A stretch of DNA of 64,000 nucleotides from Nocardioides exalbidus (GCF_900105585.1 NZ_FNRT01000002.1:558001-622000); one strand, 5' to 3'; positions 50,055-58,419 are shown, counted from the first letter of the stretch. Made by a program: numbers and translations. Notes: generated by a model not told the origin, from the letters alone.

Positions 50055-51272
50055 TCACGAGCCTCCCGCCGTGACAGCCTGAAAGTCCTCCAACATCTGC
50101 GCCACAGTCCACACTGTCTGTGACGGCAGATATGCGCCATGGAGGTCGGCCGGTACAACGAGCGTCACGTTGCTGTCGGCCATCTCTGTCGTCTGGCCTT
50201 CACTGATCGGCGCCTCCAACGTCAGCAGATGCTTGTGCGGGATTCGAGCGGCTTCACTCAGGATCTGACGCCATCGGTCCTTGCAGGTCGATTTGACCGC
50301 GAGCATGCGAAGTCGCGCCGCGTCGTGGGTGCGGTCGCGGTAGGCAACCTCCCCCGGTACCAGGAAGTCGGGACGCACCTTGCCCTCTGTCTTGGGTTGC
50401 GCATCGAACGAGATCTCCCAGGCCTCAAGGACTGCAGCTACATGGTTCTCCAGCGCGTGACCCGCGCGCGACTTGCGGCGCTGGAAAGCGCTCATGGCGA
50501 GCTTGAGTATCTGATCGACGTCGGTCGCCGCTTCGGCGATCTTCTCGGACAGCACGTGCCGTTCAAAGGTGCGGAACAGGATCTCCTCGCGCTCCCACCA
50601 CTCGAGAAGGGCCGCGTCAGGGTCAATGCGCGAGTCAACGGCCAGCAAGGTCTCTCGCGCGAAGGCAGAGAACACCTTGGTCTGAGGGAAGGTCATCCCG
50701 AATCGTTCGATAAGGACATCGAGAAAGTTGTCGTCAGCGAGCTCAACCTCATAACCGAGGGCTTCCAGAAGCGCACGCGACGTGAAGTTCAGGTCGACGC
50801 CCGACGGAGCAGTCTCAACATCGAACCGATCAGCGGGCTCCAGCCCAAACAGGACCTCCACCTGCTGCGCAAGGGTTGACCCTCCAGCGGCCACGATCAC
50901 CAACAGGTCGCGTTGCGGATCTGACCGCGTCTTCGCAAGGACCAGGTAGTCGCCGGACTTCGCCCGACTCATGACCTCGATGCCAGCGGGATAGTAGAAG
51001 CGGTACTCGGTGCGCGTCGGGTGGGCTTCGCGAGCGTCGTACCACGTTGAGGTGCTGTCGACCACGAGCGGGTCGTTGTCGTCCTCTAGGTACACGTAGG
51101 AGGTCGCGAACCTGCGGCCTCCGTTAGCTGGCGGCACGTCAAGCAGCTCGATCAGTGGTGCGACACCATTGAATTCATGCTGGTTCGACCTGGTGGGATC
51201 CGTCTCGACACTGCTGAGGTACTTTCCTGCAGCTCCGTCGAAGTAGTCCTCTAGCCTTGCGCTTGCAGCCAT
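50055..51272 (-). CDS. EcoRII-like type II restriction endonuclease
   Basis: A 405-residue protein. The C-terminal half matches the EcoRII catalytic domain: MSAFQRRKSRAGHALENHVA (Arg/Lys-Ser-Arg-Ala-Gly start), VRPDFLVPG (active-site Asp), RLRMLAVKSTCKDRWRQIL (Lys-Ser-Thr-Cys-Lys catalytic strand), and KHLLTLEAPISEGQ. The N-terminal ~170 residues correspond to the EcoRII effector domain with a diverged sequence. EcoRII cuts before CCWGG and needs two sites. Its neighbours are the matching cytosine methylase and Vsr, so the recognition site is probably CCWGG or similar. The ATG at 51272 overlaps the vsr gene by 22 nt. Confidence 0.82.
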   Translation of the reverse strand: MAASARLEDYFDGAAGKYLSSVETDPTRSNQHEFNGVAPLIELLDVPPANGGRRFATSYVYLEDDNDPLVVDSTSTWYDAREAHPTRTEYRFYYPAGIEVMSRAKSGDYLVLAKTRSDPQRDLLVIVAAGGSTLAQQVEVLFGLEPADRFDVETAPSGVDLNFTSRALLEALGYEVELADDNFLDVLIERFGMTFPQTKVFSAFARETLLAVDSRIDPDAALLEWWEREEILFRTFERHVLSEKIAEAATDVDQILKLAMSAFQRRKSRAGHALENHVAAVLEAWEISFDAQPKTEGKVRPDFLVPGEVAYRDRTHDAARLRMLAVKSTCKDRWRQILSEAARIPHKHLLTLEAPISEGQTTEMADSNVTLVVPADLHGAYLPSQTVWTVAQMLEDFQAVTAGGS

Positions 51273-51706
51273 GCCACGTCGACTCTCTGGCTCATTCCCC
51301 TCAACCAGCCCTCGAGCTGATCAACCGTCGAGTCGAAATCCTTCCGCGTCGCGCACTCCCACACGACCGCGACTCGCCAGCCTGCATCCTGAAGCAGACT
51401 TAAGTTGCGCTGATCCCGCTCGCGGTTAGCCATCAGTTTGTCCCGCCAGAACTCGGGCCGCGTGGCGGGGAGTTTGAAGTAGGGACACCCTTCGTGGGCA
51501 TGCCAGAAGCATCCGTTCACGAGAACAACCGCGTGACGCGCGGGAAGCACGAGGTCGGGCCTACCAGGCAGGCTCCGATCGTGGAGCTTGTACCGGAACC
51601 CCCGGCGGTGCAACGCCTTGCGGAGGACGACCTCAGGCTTGGTGTCCTTGCCGCGGATTCCAGACATCATGCGGCTGCGGACCTCGCGAGACACAATATC
51701 CGGCAT
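51251..51706 (-). CDS. vsr: Very-short-patch repair endonuclease Vsr
   Basis: A 151-residue protein with the Vsr signature: MMSGIRGKDTKPEVVLRKAL, FRYKLHDRSLPGRPDLVLPA (active-site Asp), VLVNGCFWHAHEGCPYFKLP (zinc Cys/His), then WRVAVVWECA. Vsr nicks DNA at T:G mismatches made when 5-methylcytosine deaminates within a Dcm site, and starts repair. It follows the methylase by 9 nt and overlaps the restriction endonuclease by 22 nt, so it is part of the same operon. Confidence 0.9.
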   Translation of the reverse strand: MPDIVSREVRSRMMSGIRGKDTKPEVVLRKALHRRGFRYKLHDRSLPGRPDLVLPARHAVVLVNGCFWHAHEGCPYFKLPATRPEFWRDKLMANRERDQRNLSLLQDAGWRVAVVWECATRKDFDSTVDQLEGWLRGMSQRVDVAWLQAQG

Positions 51707-51715
51707 GCATCGAGG

Positions 51716-52813
51716 CTAGCCCGCGGCGGCGACCTCACGAGTCTGGGCCGCAAGGACTTCCGCCACTCGTGTCGCAACGGCCTCGACAACCGGGACCACG
51801 ACACTGTTGCCGAACTGCTTGTAGGCCTGCGTGTCACTCACCGGGATCTCGAAGGTATCCGGAAAGCCCATGAGCCGGGCACACTCGCGCGGGGTGAGAC
51901 GACGCGGGCGCGAGTCCGTTCCTTGGTCCACGAGGATTTCCGACCCGTCCTTGTAATACCGAGCGGAAAGCGTGCGGGCAACGTCATTGCGGGTGACCAA
52001 GCCGAAACCGAAGCCATTGCCCGCAGCGCTGTGCTTCTTCTTGTAGTTCTGCAGGTACTGCCATAGCCCCGGCGTCAGCGTGTACTTCTGAGCGACTTGG
52101 CCAACAGCGTCGGTGTACGGCAGGTGAGGAGCCTCAGAACCATCCTCGCGGTGCAAAACGGACTCCATGGTGGGTGAGTCGCCATCGAGCTCGAAGTCCT
52201 CGAAGGTGAAGCCTGATCCGTTGGGGAAAACGCGCTTGTCGAAGCCGACCATGAAGATGCGCCGACGACCCTGCGGGACAACACGACTGGCGTCGATGAC
52301 GATCGAGTGGAATTCGTAGCCAAGTTCGTCCTCGAGCTTGGCCCGAATCACCTTGAAGGTGTTGCCCTTGTCGTGCGACACGAGGTTGCGAACGTTCTCC
52401 AGCACGAACGCTCGCGGACGCTTCTCGGCGATGATGCGCGCGACGTCGAAGAACAACGTCCCCTGCGTGGGGTCCTGGAAGCCGTGCGGTCGCCCGAGGG
52501 CATTCTTCTTCGATACACCAGCGATGCTGAACGGCTGGCACGGGAAGCCGCCAACAAGTACGTCGTGGTCGGGAACCTCGGACGCCGTCACCTCGCGGAT
52601 GTCGCCAGCGAAGACATGCTCACTACCCTCGTCCGTCGGATAGTTGGTCTCGTAGGTCTGGCGCGCGAATCGGTCCCACTCAGACGTGAAAACACACTCC
52701 CCGCCAGCTCGCTCAAAGCCGAGCCGGCAGCCGCCGATCCCCGCGAAGAGGTCGATGAAGCGAAACGTGGGGTCGGGATTCCGATCGATCTGACTGACAA
52801 TCTTGGAGACCAC
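51716..52813 (-). CDS. DNA (cytosine-5) methyltransferase, Dcm-like
   Basis: A 365-residue C5-methyltransferase. Motif I is [20 protein letters not shown], the catalytic PCQ loop [15 protein letters not shown], motif [12 protein letters not shown], motif [16 protein letters not shown], and motif [18 protein letters not shown]. The GTG at 52813 has AAGGG at proper spacing. The gene starts a three-gene operon with vsr and an EcoRII-like endonuclease, so it most likely protects host CCWGG-type sites; the target is inferred from the partner genes. In class 2 DISARM a C5-methylase (DrmMII) plays this role. Confidence 0.9.
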   Translation of the reverse strand: MVSKIVSQIDRNPDPTFRFIDLFAGIGGCRLGFERAGGECVFTSEWDRFARQTYETNYPTDEGSEHVFAGDIREVTASEVPDHDVLVGGFPCQPFSIAGVSKKNALGRPHGFQDPTQGTLFFDVARIIAEKRPRAFVLENVRNLVSHDKGNTFKVIRAKLEDELGYEFHSIVIDASRVVPQGRRRIFMVGFDKRVFPNGSGFTFEDFELDGDSPTMESVLHREDGSEAPHLPYTDAVGQVAQKYTLTPGLWQYLQNYKKKHSAAGNGFGFGLVTRNDVARTLSARYYKDGSEILVDQGTDSRPRRLTPRECARLMGFPDTFEIPVSDTQAYKQFGNSVVVPVVEAVATRVAEVLAAQTREVAAAG

Positions 52814-52866
52814 GGTGATGCCCTTTCAAAGCGCTCGACGACCCTACGGAGCCAGGTTAGACAGGC

Positions 52867-52882
52867 CCACCGACATTGGTGG
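52867..52882. terminator. Short hairpin in the nrdJ-dcm gap
   Basis: CCACC-GACATT-GGTGG is a 5-bp stem in the 114-bp gap between the nrdJ stop and the dcm start. Both genes are on the minus strand, so it is a weak candidate terminator for nrdJ. Confidence 0.35.
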
Positions 52883-52927
52883 ACTGGAGCGACGAGACAC
52901 GCCGCAACCAGCCCACCAGGTGTCAGG

Positions 52928-55801
52928 TCAGCTGCAGCCGCTGGTGGACCCGCAGCCCTCGCACACGTAGCACGAACCAGCAGGCCGCATCTTCGTGCCG
53001 CAAGTCATGCACAGCGGCGAGTCGACGGCCGTACCGGTGAGCTGCTCGAACAGCTCGGCGGTGGTCTTGGCACCCGACGGAGCCGGCTTGGCGGTGGCCT
53101 CGACGACGTCCTCGACCTCGACGACCTCAGCGGCGACCGGGGCAGCAACCGCCTCGACCAGCTCGGAAGCGTTGCCGGTCTCCTCCACGAGCGGCTCGTA
53201 GGAGCCGGTCTCGAGGTGGCGCTGGCGCTCGTCGGCGGAGTAGATGCCGAGAGCCGAGCGCTCGTCGAAGGACAGGTAGTCCAGGGCCAGGCGGCGGAAG
53301 ATGTAGTCCATGATCGACTGCGACATCCGCACGTCCGGGTCGTCGGTGAGGCCGGCGGGCTCGAAGCGCAGGTTGGTGAACTTCGAGACGTAGGTCTCCA
53401 GCGGGACGCCGTACTGCAGGCCGATCGACACCGCGATCGAGAAGGCGTCCATCACGCCGGCCAGGGTCGAGCCCTGCTTGCCGAGCTTGAGGAAGACCTC
53501 GCCGAGCTGGCCGTCGTCGTGGGCGCCGGAGGTCATGTAGCCCTCGGCACCGCCGACGGTGAACGACGTCGTGCGGGAGACGCGCGACTTCGGCAGGCGC
53601 TTGCGGACCGGGGCGTAGACGACCTTCTCCACGACCTTGGTCTCGACGACCGCGTCGGCCGCGGCCTTGTCGGCCTCGTCCTTCTTGGCCTTGCCGCCAC
53701 CGTCGGACAGGGGCTGGCCGACCTTGCAGTTGTCGCGGTAGACGGCCGTCGCCTTGAGGCCGAGCTTCCAGGACTGCATGTAGACGTCCTCGATCTCCTC
53801 GACCGAGGCGCTCTCGGGGAGGTTGACCGTCTTGGAGATCGCGCCGGAGAGGAACGGCTGCGCGGCAGCCATCATCCGCACGTGGCCCATCGGCTTGAGC
53901 GAACGAGCGCCCATCGCGGTGTCGAAGACCTCGTAGTGCTCGAGCTTGAGGCCGGGAGCGTCGACCACGTGGCCGTGCTCGGCGATGTAGGCGACGATCG
54001 CCTCGATCTGCTCCTCCTGGTAGCCCATCTTCTTCAGGGCCCGCGGGATCGTCTGGTTGACGATCTGCATGGAGCCACCGCCGACGAGCTTCTTGAACTT
54101 CACCAGCGAGAAGTCGGGCTCGATGCCGGTCGTGTCGCAGTCCATCATGAAGCCGATGGTGCCGGTGGGCGCGAGCACGGAGGCCTGCGCGTTGCGGAAG
54201 CCGTTCTTGTCACCGAGCTTGATGACGTCGGCCCACGCCTGCGTCGCCAGCTTGTGGGTGCGGCCGTCCTCGGTGTGCAGCACGCGGACGACGTCGTTGG
54301 CCGCCTGGTGCTTGCGCATCACGCGCTTGTGGGCCTCGGCGTTGCGGGCGTAGCCGGCGTAGGGGCCGACGATCCCGGCGAGCTCGGCGCTGCGCTTGTA
54401 GGACGTGCCGGTCATGAGGGACGTGATCGCGGCAGCCATCGAGCGGCCGCCCTCGGAGTCGTACCCGAGGCCCATGGCCATGAGCAGCGCGCCGAGGTTC
54501 GCGTAGCCGATGCCGAGCTGGCGGTAGTCGACCGTGGTCTTGCCGATCGGCTCGGTCGGGAAGTCGGCGAAGCAGATCGAGATGTCCATCGCGGTGATGA
54601 TGAACTCGACGGCCTTGGCGAACAGGGCGGCGTCGAAGGTGTCGTCGTCCTTGAGGAACTTCAGCAGGTTGAGCGAGGCCAGGTTGCAGGACGAGTTGTC
54701 GAGCGACATGTACTCCGAGCACGGGTTGGACGCGGTGATGCGGCCGGTCTCGGGGTTGGTGTGCCAGTCGTTGATCGTGTCGTCGTACTGCAGACCCGGG
54801 TCGGCGCAGGCCCACGCGGCCTCGCTGATCTTGCGGAAGAGGTCGCGGGCGTCGACGGTCTCGATGACCTCGCCGGTGCCGCGCGAGCGGAGGCCGAACT
54901 CGGTGCCGTCCTCGACGGCGCGCATGAACTCGTCGGTGACGCGGACGGAGTTGTTGGCGTTCTGGTACTGGACCGAGGTGATGTCGGCGCCACCGAGGTC
55001 CATGTCGAACCCGGCGTCGCGGAGGGCGCGGATCTTGTCCTCCTCCTTCGCCTTCGTCATCACGAACTCCTCGATGTCCGGGTGGTCGACGTCGAGGACG
55101 ACCATCTTGGCCGCACGACGCGTCGCGCCGCCCGACTTGATGGTGCCCGCGGAGGCGTCGGCGCCGCGCATGAAGGAGACGGGACCCGACGCCGTACCAC
55201 CGGAGCTGAGCAGCTCCTTGGACGAGCGGATGCGGGAGAGGTTGAGGCCGGCACCGGAGCCGCCCTTGAAGATGAAGCCCTCCTCCTTGTACCAGTTGAG
55301 GATCGAGTCCATCGAGTCGTCGACGCTGAGGATGAAGCAGGCCGAGACCTGCTGCGGCGACGCCGTGCCGACGTTGAACCACACGGGGCTGTTGAACGAG
55401 AAGTACTGGTTGACCAAGAGCCAGGTGAGCTCGTGCTCGAAGATCTCGGCGTCGCCGGGGGTGGCGAAGTAGCCGTGGTCGACACCGGCCCTGGTGTACG
55501 TCGTCACGATCCGGTCGATGAGCTGCTTGAGGCTCCACTCGCGGACGTCGGTGCCGACGGCGCCGCGGAAGTACTTGGTGGTGACGATCGTGGAGGCGTT
55601 GACCGACCAGGTGTCGGGGTACTCCACGCCGCGCTGCTCGAAGACGGTCTCGCCGGTCTTCCAGTTGGTCTGGACGACGTCGCGGCGCTCCCAGGTGATC
55701 TCGTCGTAGGGGTGGGTGCCCTCGGTGCTGAAGACGCGCTCCAGCGTCAGACCCTTGCCCTTCGTCGCACGCTTGCTGCGGGCGCTCGCCGTCTCGGTCA
55801 T
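52928..55801 (-). CDS. nrdJ: Adenosylcobalamin-dependent class II ribonucleotide reductase
   Basis: A 957-residue enzyme that makes deoxyribonucleotides using coenzyme B12. Motifs seen: TNWKTGETVFEQRGVEYPDT near the N-terminus, NQYFSFNSPVWFNVG, ASNPCSEYMSLDNSSCNLAS (active-site Cys region with redox Cys), VLAPTGTIGFMMDCDTTG and VYMQSWKLGLKATAVYRD. A C-terminal Cys-rich tail (LCMTCGTKMRPAGSCYVCEG) matches the actinobacterial NrdJ zinc tail. The ATG at 55801 has AGGAG five to six bases upstream. It follows nrdR, across a 133-bp gap with a hairpin. Confidence 0.95.
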   Translation of the reverse strand: MTETASARSKRATKGKGLTLERVFSTEGTHPYDEITWERRDVVQTNWKTGETVFEQRGVEYPDTWSVNASTIVTTKYFRGAVGTDVREWSLKQLIDRIVTTYTRAGVDHGYFATPGDAEIFEHELTWLLVNQYFSFNSPVWFNVGTASPQQVSACFILSVDDSMDSILNWYKEEGFIFKGGSGAGLNLSRIRSSKELLSSGGTASGPVSFMRGADASAGTIKSGGATRRAAKMVVLDVDHPDIEEFVMTKAKEEDKIRALRDAGFDMDLGGADITSVQYQNANNSVRVTDEFMRAVEDGTEFGLRSRGTGEVIETVDARDLFRKISEAAWACADPGLQYDDTINDWHTNPETGRITASNPCSEYMSLDNSSCNLASLNLLKFLKDDDTFDAALFAKAVEFIITAMDISICFADFPTEPIGKTTVDYRQLGIGYANLGALLMAMGLGYDSEGGRSMAAAITSLMTGTSYKRSAELAGIVGPYAGYARNAEAHKRVMRKHQAANDVVRVLHTEDGRTHKLATQAWADVIKLGDKNGFRNAQASVLAPTGTIGFMMDCDTTGIEPDFSLVKFKKLVGGGSMQIVNQTIPRALKKMGYQEEQIEAIVAYIAEHGHVVDAPGLKLEHYEVFDTAMGARSLKPMGHVRMMAAAQPFLSGAISKTVNLPESASVEEIEDVYMQSWKLGLKATAVYRDNCKVGQPLSDGGGKAKKDEADKAAADAVVETKVVEKVVYAPVRKRLPKSRVSRTTSFTVGGAEGYMTSGAHDDGQLGEVFLKLGKQGSTLAGVMDAFSIAVSIGLQYGVPLETYVSKFTNLRFEPAGLTDDPDVRMSQSIMDYIFRRLALDYLSFDERSALGIYSADERQRHLETGSYEPLVEETGNASELVEAVAAPVAAEVVEVEDVVEATAKPAPSGAKTTAELFEQLTGTAVDSPLCMTCGTKMRPAGSCYVCEGCGSTSGCS

Positions 55802-55889
55802 TCGGGCTCCTCGTTCCCTCGTGGTGTGTGCTGCCGTGTGGTGGTGCTGATGTCCTGCAGGTGTGCGGAATGCGTCCGCGGCATTGGTA

Positions 55890-55925
55890 GGCCCGGCAGG
55901 CAGCTTCCCCACTACCTGCCGGGCC
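55890..55925. terminator. Hairpin between nrdR and nrdJ
   Basis: GGCCCGGCAGG and CCTGCCGGGCC form a perfect 11-bp stem with a 14-nt loop, 9 nt after the nrdR stop on the minus strand. It could end nrdR transcription or act as an attenuator that limits read-through into nrdJ. Confidence 0.65.
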
Positions 55926-55934
55926 GTCTGGGGG

Positions 55935-56426
55935 TCAGCCCGAGTGCGCCGATTCGGCGGCGGGCTGATCGTCGGCTGCGGCTCGTTCGAGCCGCAGCAT
56001 CTTGATCTCGGCGTCGAAGTCGTCAGCCGACTCGAACGCGCGGTAGACGCTCGCGAAGCGGAGGTACGCCACCTCGTCGAGCGCGCGCAGCGGGGCCAGG
56101 ATCGCCAGGCCGACGTCGTTCGCGTCGAACTCGGCCTGGCCGCTCAGGCGCAGGGCGTCCTCGACGTCCTGGCCGAGGCAGGCGAGCTGGGCGTCGGTGA
56201 CCGGGCGGCCCTTGCAGGCCTTGCGGACGCCGGCGATCGCCTTGTCGCGGTTGAACGGCTCGGTCGCACCGGAGCGCTTGAGCACCGTGAGCTGCATCTT
56301 CTCGATCGTCGTGAAGCGGCGGTCGCACTCCGAGCAGGTGCGCCGGCGGCGGATCGAACCGCCGTCGTCGGCGACGCGGGAGTCGAGGACCTTGGTGTCC
56401 TCGTTCTTGCAGTAGGGACAGTGCAT
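55935..56426 (-). CDS. nrdR: Ribonucleotide reductase repressor NrdR
   Basis: A 163-residue repressor. The N-terminal zinc ribbon is [20 protein letters not shown] and [20 protein letters not shown] (four Cys). The ATP-cone follows ([20 protein letters not shown], then [10 protein letters not shown]). The chain ends with [16 protein letters not shown]. NrdR binds ATP or dATP and represses ribonucleotide reductase genes when dATP is high. The ATG at 56426 starts at the ribbon. Two matching operator-like boxes lie 115-160 nt upstream, so it represses its own nrdR-nrdJ unit. Confidence 0.95.
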   Translation of the reverse strand: MHCPYCKNEDTKVLDSRVADDGGSIRRRRTCSECDRRFTTIEKMQLTVLKRSGATEPFNRDKAIAGVRKACKGRPVTDAQLACLGQDVEDALRLSGQAEFDANDVGLAILAPLRALDEVAYLRFASVYRAFESADDFDAEIKMLRLERAAADDQPAAESAHSG

Positions 56427-56497
56427 GGGTCCTCCTCTCGCGTCGTCAGGGCGCGCTTCGTACACCCTCATAACAGGGTGCGGCTTGGGGATGTTCC

Positions 56498-56506
56498 TGT
56501 GGACAA
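56498..56506 (-). promoter_or_regulatory. DnaA-box-like nonamer upstream of nrdR
   Basis: TGTGGACAA is the complement of TTGTCCACA, 72 nt upstream of the nrdR start. A second box of the TTATCCACA form lies at 56551-56559 in the same orientation. In Escherichia coli, DnaA boxes control nrdAB, so this may be a functional parallel; binding is untested here. Confidence 0.5.
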
Positions 56507-56541
56507 CTAGCCTCAAGCTGTGCGCTTCGGCCTCTAGCTTG

Positions 56542-56589
56542 TGCACCAGATGTGGATAACTACAGCGGTGTAACTACTAGATGTAGTGG
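56542..56589. promoter_or_regulatory. Paired NrdR-box-like sites upstream of nrdR
   Basis: Box A contains ACCAGATGTGG at 56545-56555 and box B contains ACTAGATGTAG at 56576-56586, part of the palindrome ACTACTAGATGTAGT (56573-56587). They start exactly 31 bp apart, three helical turns, which is the known spacing of NrdR box pairs. Box A overlaps a DnaA-box-like TGTGGATAA (56551-56559). The 344-bp gap 56427-56770 holds these sites and no gene that I can support. Confidence 0.65.
56551..56559 (-). promoter_or_regulatory. Second DnaA-box-like nonamer, overlapping NrdR box A
   Basis: TGTGGATAA is the complement of TTATCCACA, the enterobacterial DnaA-box consensus. It overlaps NrdR box A and points the same way as the box at 56498. 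Its position would allow direct competition between DnaA and NrdR. Confidence 0.45.
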
Positions 56590-56770
56590 TAACCGTACGC
56601 CCCGACCACAATGCTTGGCAAGCGAATGCGGAACCTCTGCCGACCAATTTGGCGGCGCTCACAAAACTGCAGGTCAGAGCGATTTCGAGTCCTGTCGGGG
56701 CGGCGTGTCGACCCGTGTTTGTGGTCAGTTCGGGTGTCCCCCTCCGGTCACATGCGTCACACTGTTCCCC

Positions 56771-57103
56771 GTGTCCACGGGGAAGCGAGCAGGGTCGAGG
56801 CGTGGCACTCGCCAGCCCCGCTCCCTCAACCGCGCGGCGCTCTTCCTGGGCGCGGCGATCACCGTCTGCGTGGTCGCCTGGGGCTACCTCGTCTACGCCG
56901 CCATCGACTTCGGTACGGCCGCGCGCGGGGGCAGCTCAGGCGCCTGGGGCTTCATGGCCCTCGCCTGCCTCGGCGCGATCGCGTGCCTCTTCGTGGGGCT
57001 GCTGCTGGTCGCCCGGATGATGCGGGCCCTGGGGGTCACCTCGGCCCCCGACTCCCCCGCTCCTGCTCCTCGGCCGGTCGGCGGGAAGCGCGCGGCTCGC
57101 TAG
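56771..57103 (+). CDS. Small membrane protein with two transmembrane helices
   Basis: A 110-residue protein. A basic N-terminus (STGKRAGSRRGTRQPRS) is followed by two hydrophobic segments, AALFLGAAITVCVVAWGYLV (about residues 24-46) and WGFMALACLGAIACLFVGLL (about 60-82), and a Pro/Ala-rich basic tail. The GTG at 56771 is chosen because the upstream frame has poor coding character and crosses the nrdR regulatory region. Related short proteins are common in actinobacteria without a known role. It points away from nrdR. Confidence 0.6.
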   Translation: MSTGKRAGSRRGTRQPRSLNRAALFLGAAITVCVVAWGYLVYAAIDFGTAARGGSSGAWGFMALACLGAIACLFVGLLLVARMMRALGVTSAPDSPAPAPRPVGGKRAAR

Positions 57104-57130
57104 CGCGGCGTCCGCTCGAGGACGTCGCGC

Positions 57131-57910
57131 TCAGCGGATGACGAGCTGGGGCAGCGCCTCGACGACCCGGAGGTCCGAGCCGGCGCCGGCGACGGTGAGC
57201 GCGTCCGGGATCGACTGCCAGTCGCCGTCGCCGATCCGGAACTGGCCCGCGTACGTGGTGTCGACGCTGACCACGACGTCGCCGGTCGCCAGGTAGACGT
57301 GGGTGACGTCGAGATTCGGGTGCGGGCGACCCGGGTTGGTCGTCGCCGTGCTCTGACCGTCGCCGAACTTGAAGGTGTACGACGGCATCGCACGGATCTC
57401 GACGCGGCGACCGGCCAGCGTGACGGTCCGCGTGCTGACCTGGTCGTTGGTCGTGTAGAAGTTCGTCTCGAGGTTGACCAGTGTCTTGCCGCCGGGCGGT
57501 TGGACGACGAGCTCGGACGAGGGCCACGTCAGGCGCTTGAACTCGCGGATAGCAAGCTCGGCGATGTTGACCTCCTCCACTTGGCTCTCGGGTACGCAGA
57601 CGTCGCCGACGTCGGTGCCATCCATGTAGACGTCGTGGACGAAGCCCTCCTCCCCGTTCTCGAGACACTCGACGTGCTCAGCGCAGATGCCGCCATTGCT
57701 GCACTGGATCGTGACGACCCACGTGTGCCCATCTCCGGAGCCGGAACTCGAGCTGTAGTCGGCATACGTCCACTGGCATTCGGCATCTGCCTGTTCCCAC
57801 CCAACGGTGATGCATGGCGATGGCTCGGCAGAAGCTGGACTCGAAACAGCTGGAGTGATGAGCAGGGCAGCCACCAGCACGAGGGCTCGGAGTGCATGAA
57901 AGGGCTTCAC
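57131..57910 (-). CDS. Secreted PKD-like protein
   Basis: A 259-residue secreted protein. A signal peptide covers about residues 1-30 (ALRALVLVAALLITPAVSSP, then ASA). Six Cys residues in the first mature part (PSPCITVGWEQADAECQWTY, IQCSNGGICAEHVECLENGE) could form disulfides. The C-terminal ~120 residues read as a PKD/Ig-like fold: YTFKFGDGQSTATTNPGRPH, then VTHVYLATGDVVVSVDTTY. A GTG start overlaps the DUF6318 lipoprotein stop as GTGA (57907-57910), so the two are made together at the cell surface. Function unknown. Confidence 0.7.
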   Translation of the reverse strand: MKPFHALRALVLVAALLITPAVSSPASAEPSPCITVGWEQADAECQWTYADYSSSSGSGDGHTWVVTIQCSNGGICAEHVECLENGEEGFVHDVYMDGTDVGDVCVPESQVEEVNIAELAIREFKRLTWPSSELVVQPPGGKTLVNLETNFYTTNDQVSTRTVTLAGRRVEIRAMPSYTFKFGDGQSTATTNPGRPHPNLDVTHVYLATGDVVVSVDTTYAGQFRIGDGDWQSIPDALTVAGAGSDLRVVEALPQLVIR

Positions 57911-58419
57911 AGGATTCCAAAGTGGGTCACGACCCAATTGCCCGATGCCTTGCCAAGCGTGACTCTCAGCGTGGTGCGCCCTCCCGGCAGGGTTTCCGGG
58001 GCCTCACCCGGTCGCGAGATGACCGTGTCGGGTAGATCTTTCGTGAGGTTGAAGGTGGGAGGCGTCTTGCCGAGTTGCTTGATGCTCACGATGGTCGAAC
58101 CGGCGAACTCGGCGCTTCCACCGGCGGCGTACACCTCGCTCACGTTGTCGACGAACGCCTGACAAGGCGAGCACTTTGGCGTCATGGCGTCGTACTCGGC
58201 GGTGTCCCCAGTCACCTGCATCTCGTCGCCCGCCTTCACCCAGCGCCGGATGAACTCCTCCGCGCTCTCGGCCTCAGGCGTCTCGGTCTCCGTCGGCTCA
58301 TCCGTGGGCGTCGAGGTCGACGTCTCCGGCATCTTCGGCTTGGGCTCGGGGTCGTCGGAGCACCCGGCGAGGAGCAGGGGTGCGACCAGGGCGAGCGCGA
58401 GGGCGCGGCGTACGTGCAT
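57907..58419 (-). CDS. DUF6318 family lipoprotein
   Basis: A 170-residue lipoprotein. The signal peptide MHVRRALALALVAPLLLAGC ends at the lipobox Cys, followed by a Pro/Thr/Glu-rich linker. The mature domain contains AEEFIRRWVKAGDEMQVTGD, MTPKCSPCQAFVDNVSEVYA (a CxxC-like Cys pair) and a beta-rich end, typical of DUF6318, an actinobacterial family next to secreted PKD-like proteins. The ATG at 58419 is chosen for the signal peptide. It is coupled to the downstream gene by a 4-nt overlap. Confidence 0.75.
   Translation of the reverse strand: MHVRRALALALVAPLLLAGCSDDPEPKPKMPETSTSTPTDEPTETETPEAESAEEFIRRWVKAGDEMQVTGDTAEYDAMTPKCSPCQAFVDNVSEVYAAGGSAEFAGSTIVSIKQLGKTPPTFNLTKDLPDTVISRPGEAPETLPGGRTTLRVTLGKASGNWVVTHFGIL

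Noticed and set aside
55802..55934. Cobalamin riboswitch upstream of nrdJ
   Set aside because: I looked for the B12-box and the multi-stem layout and saw only a simple 11-bp hairpin. B12-dependent NrdJ genes do not need such a riboswitch.
52307..56005. 1232-residue plus-strand frame opposite nrdJ
   Set aside because: It is antisense to a highly conserved ribonucleotide reductase and has shadow-type composition. Rejected despite its length.
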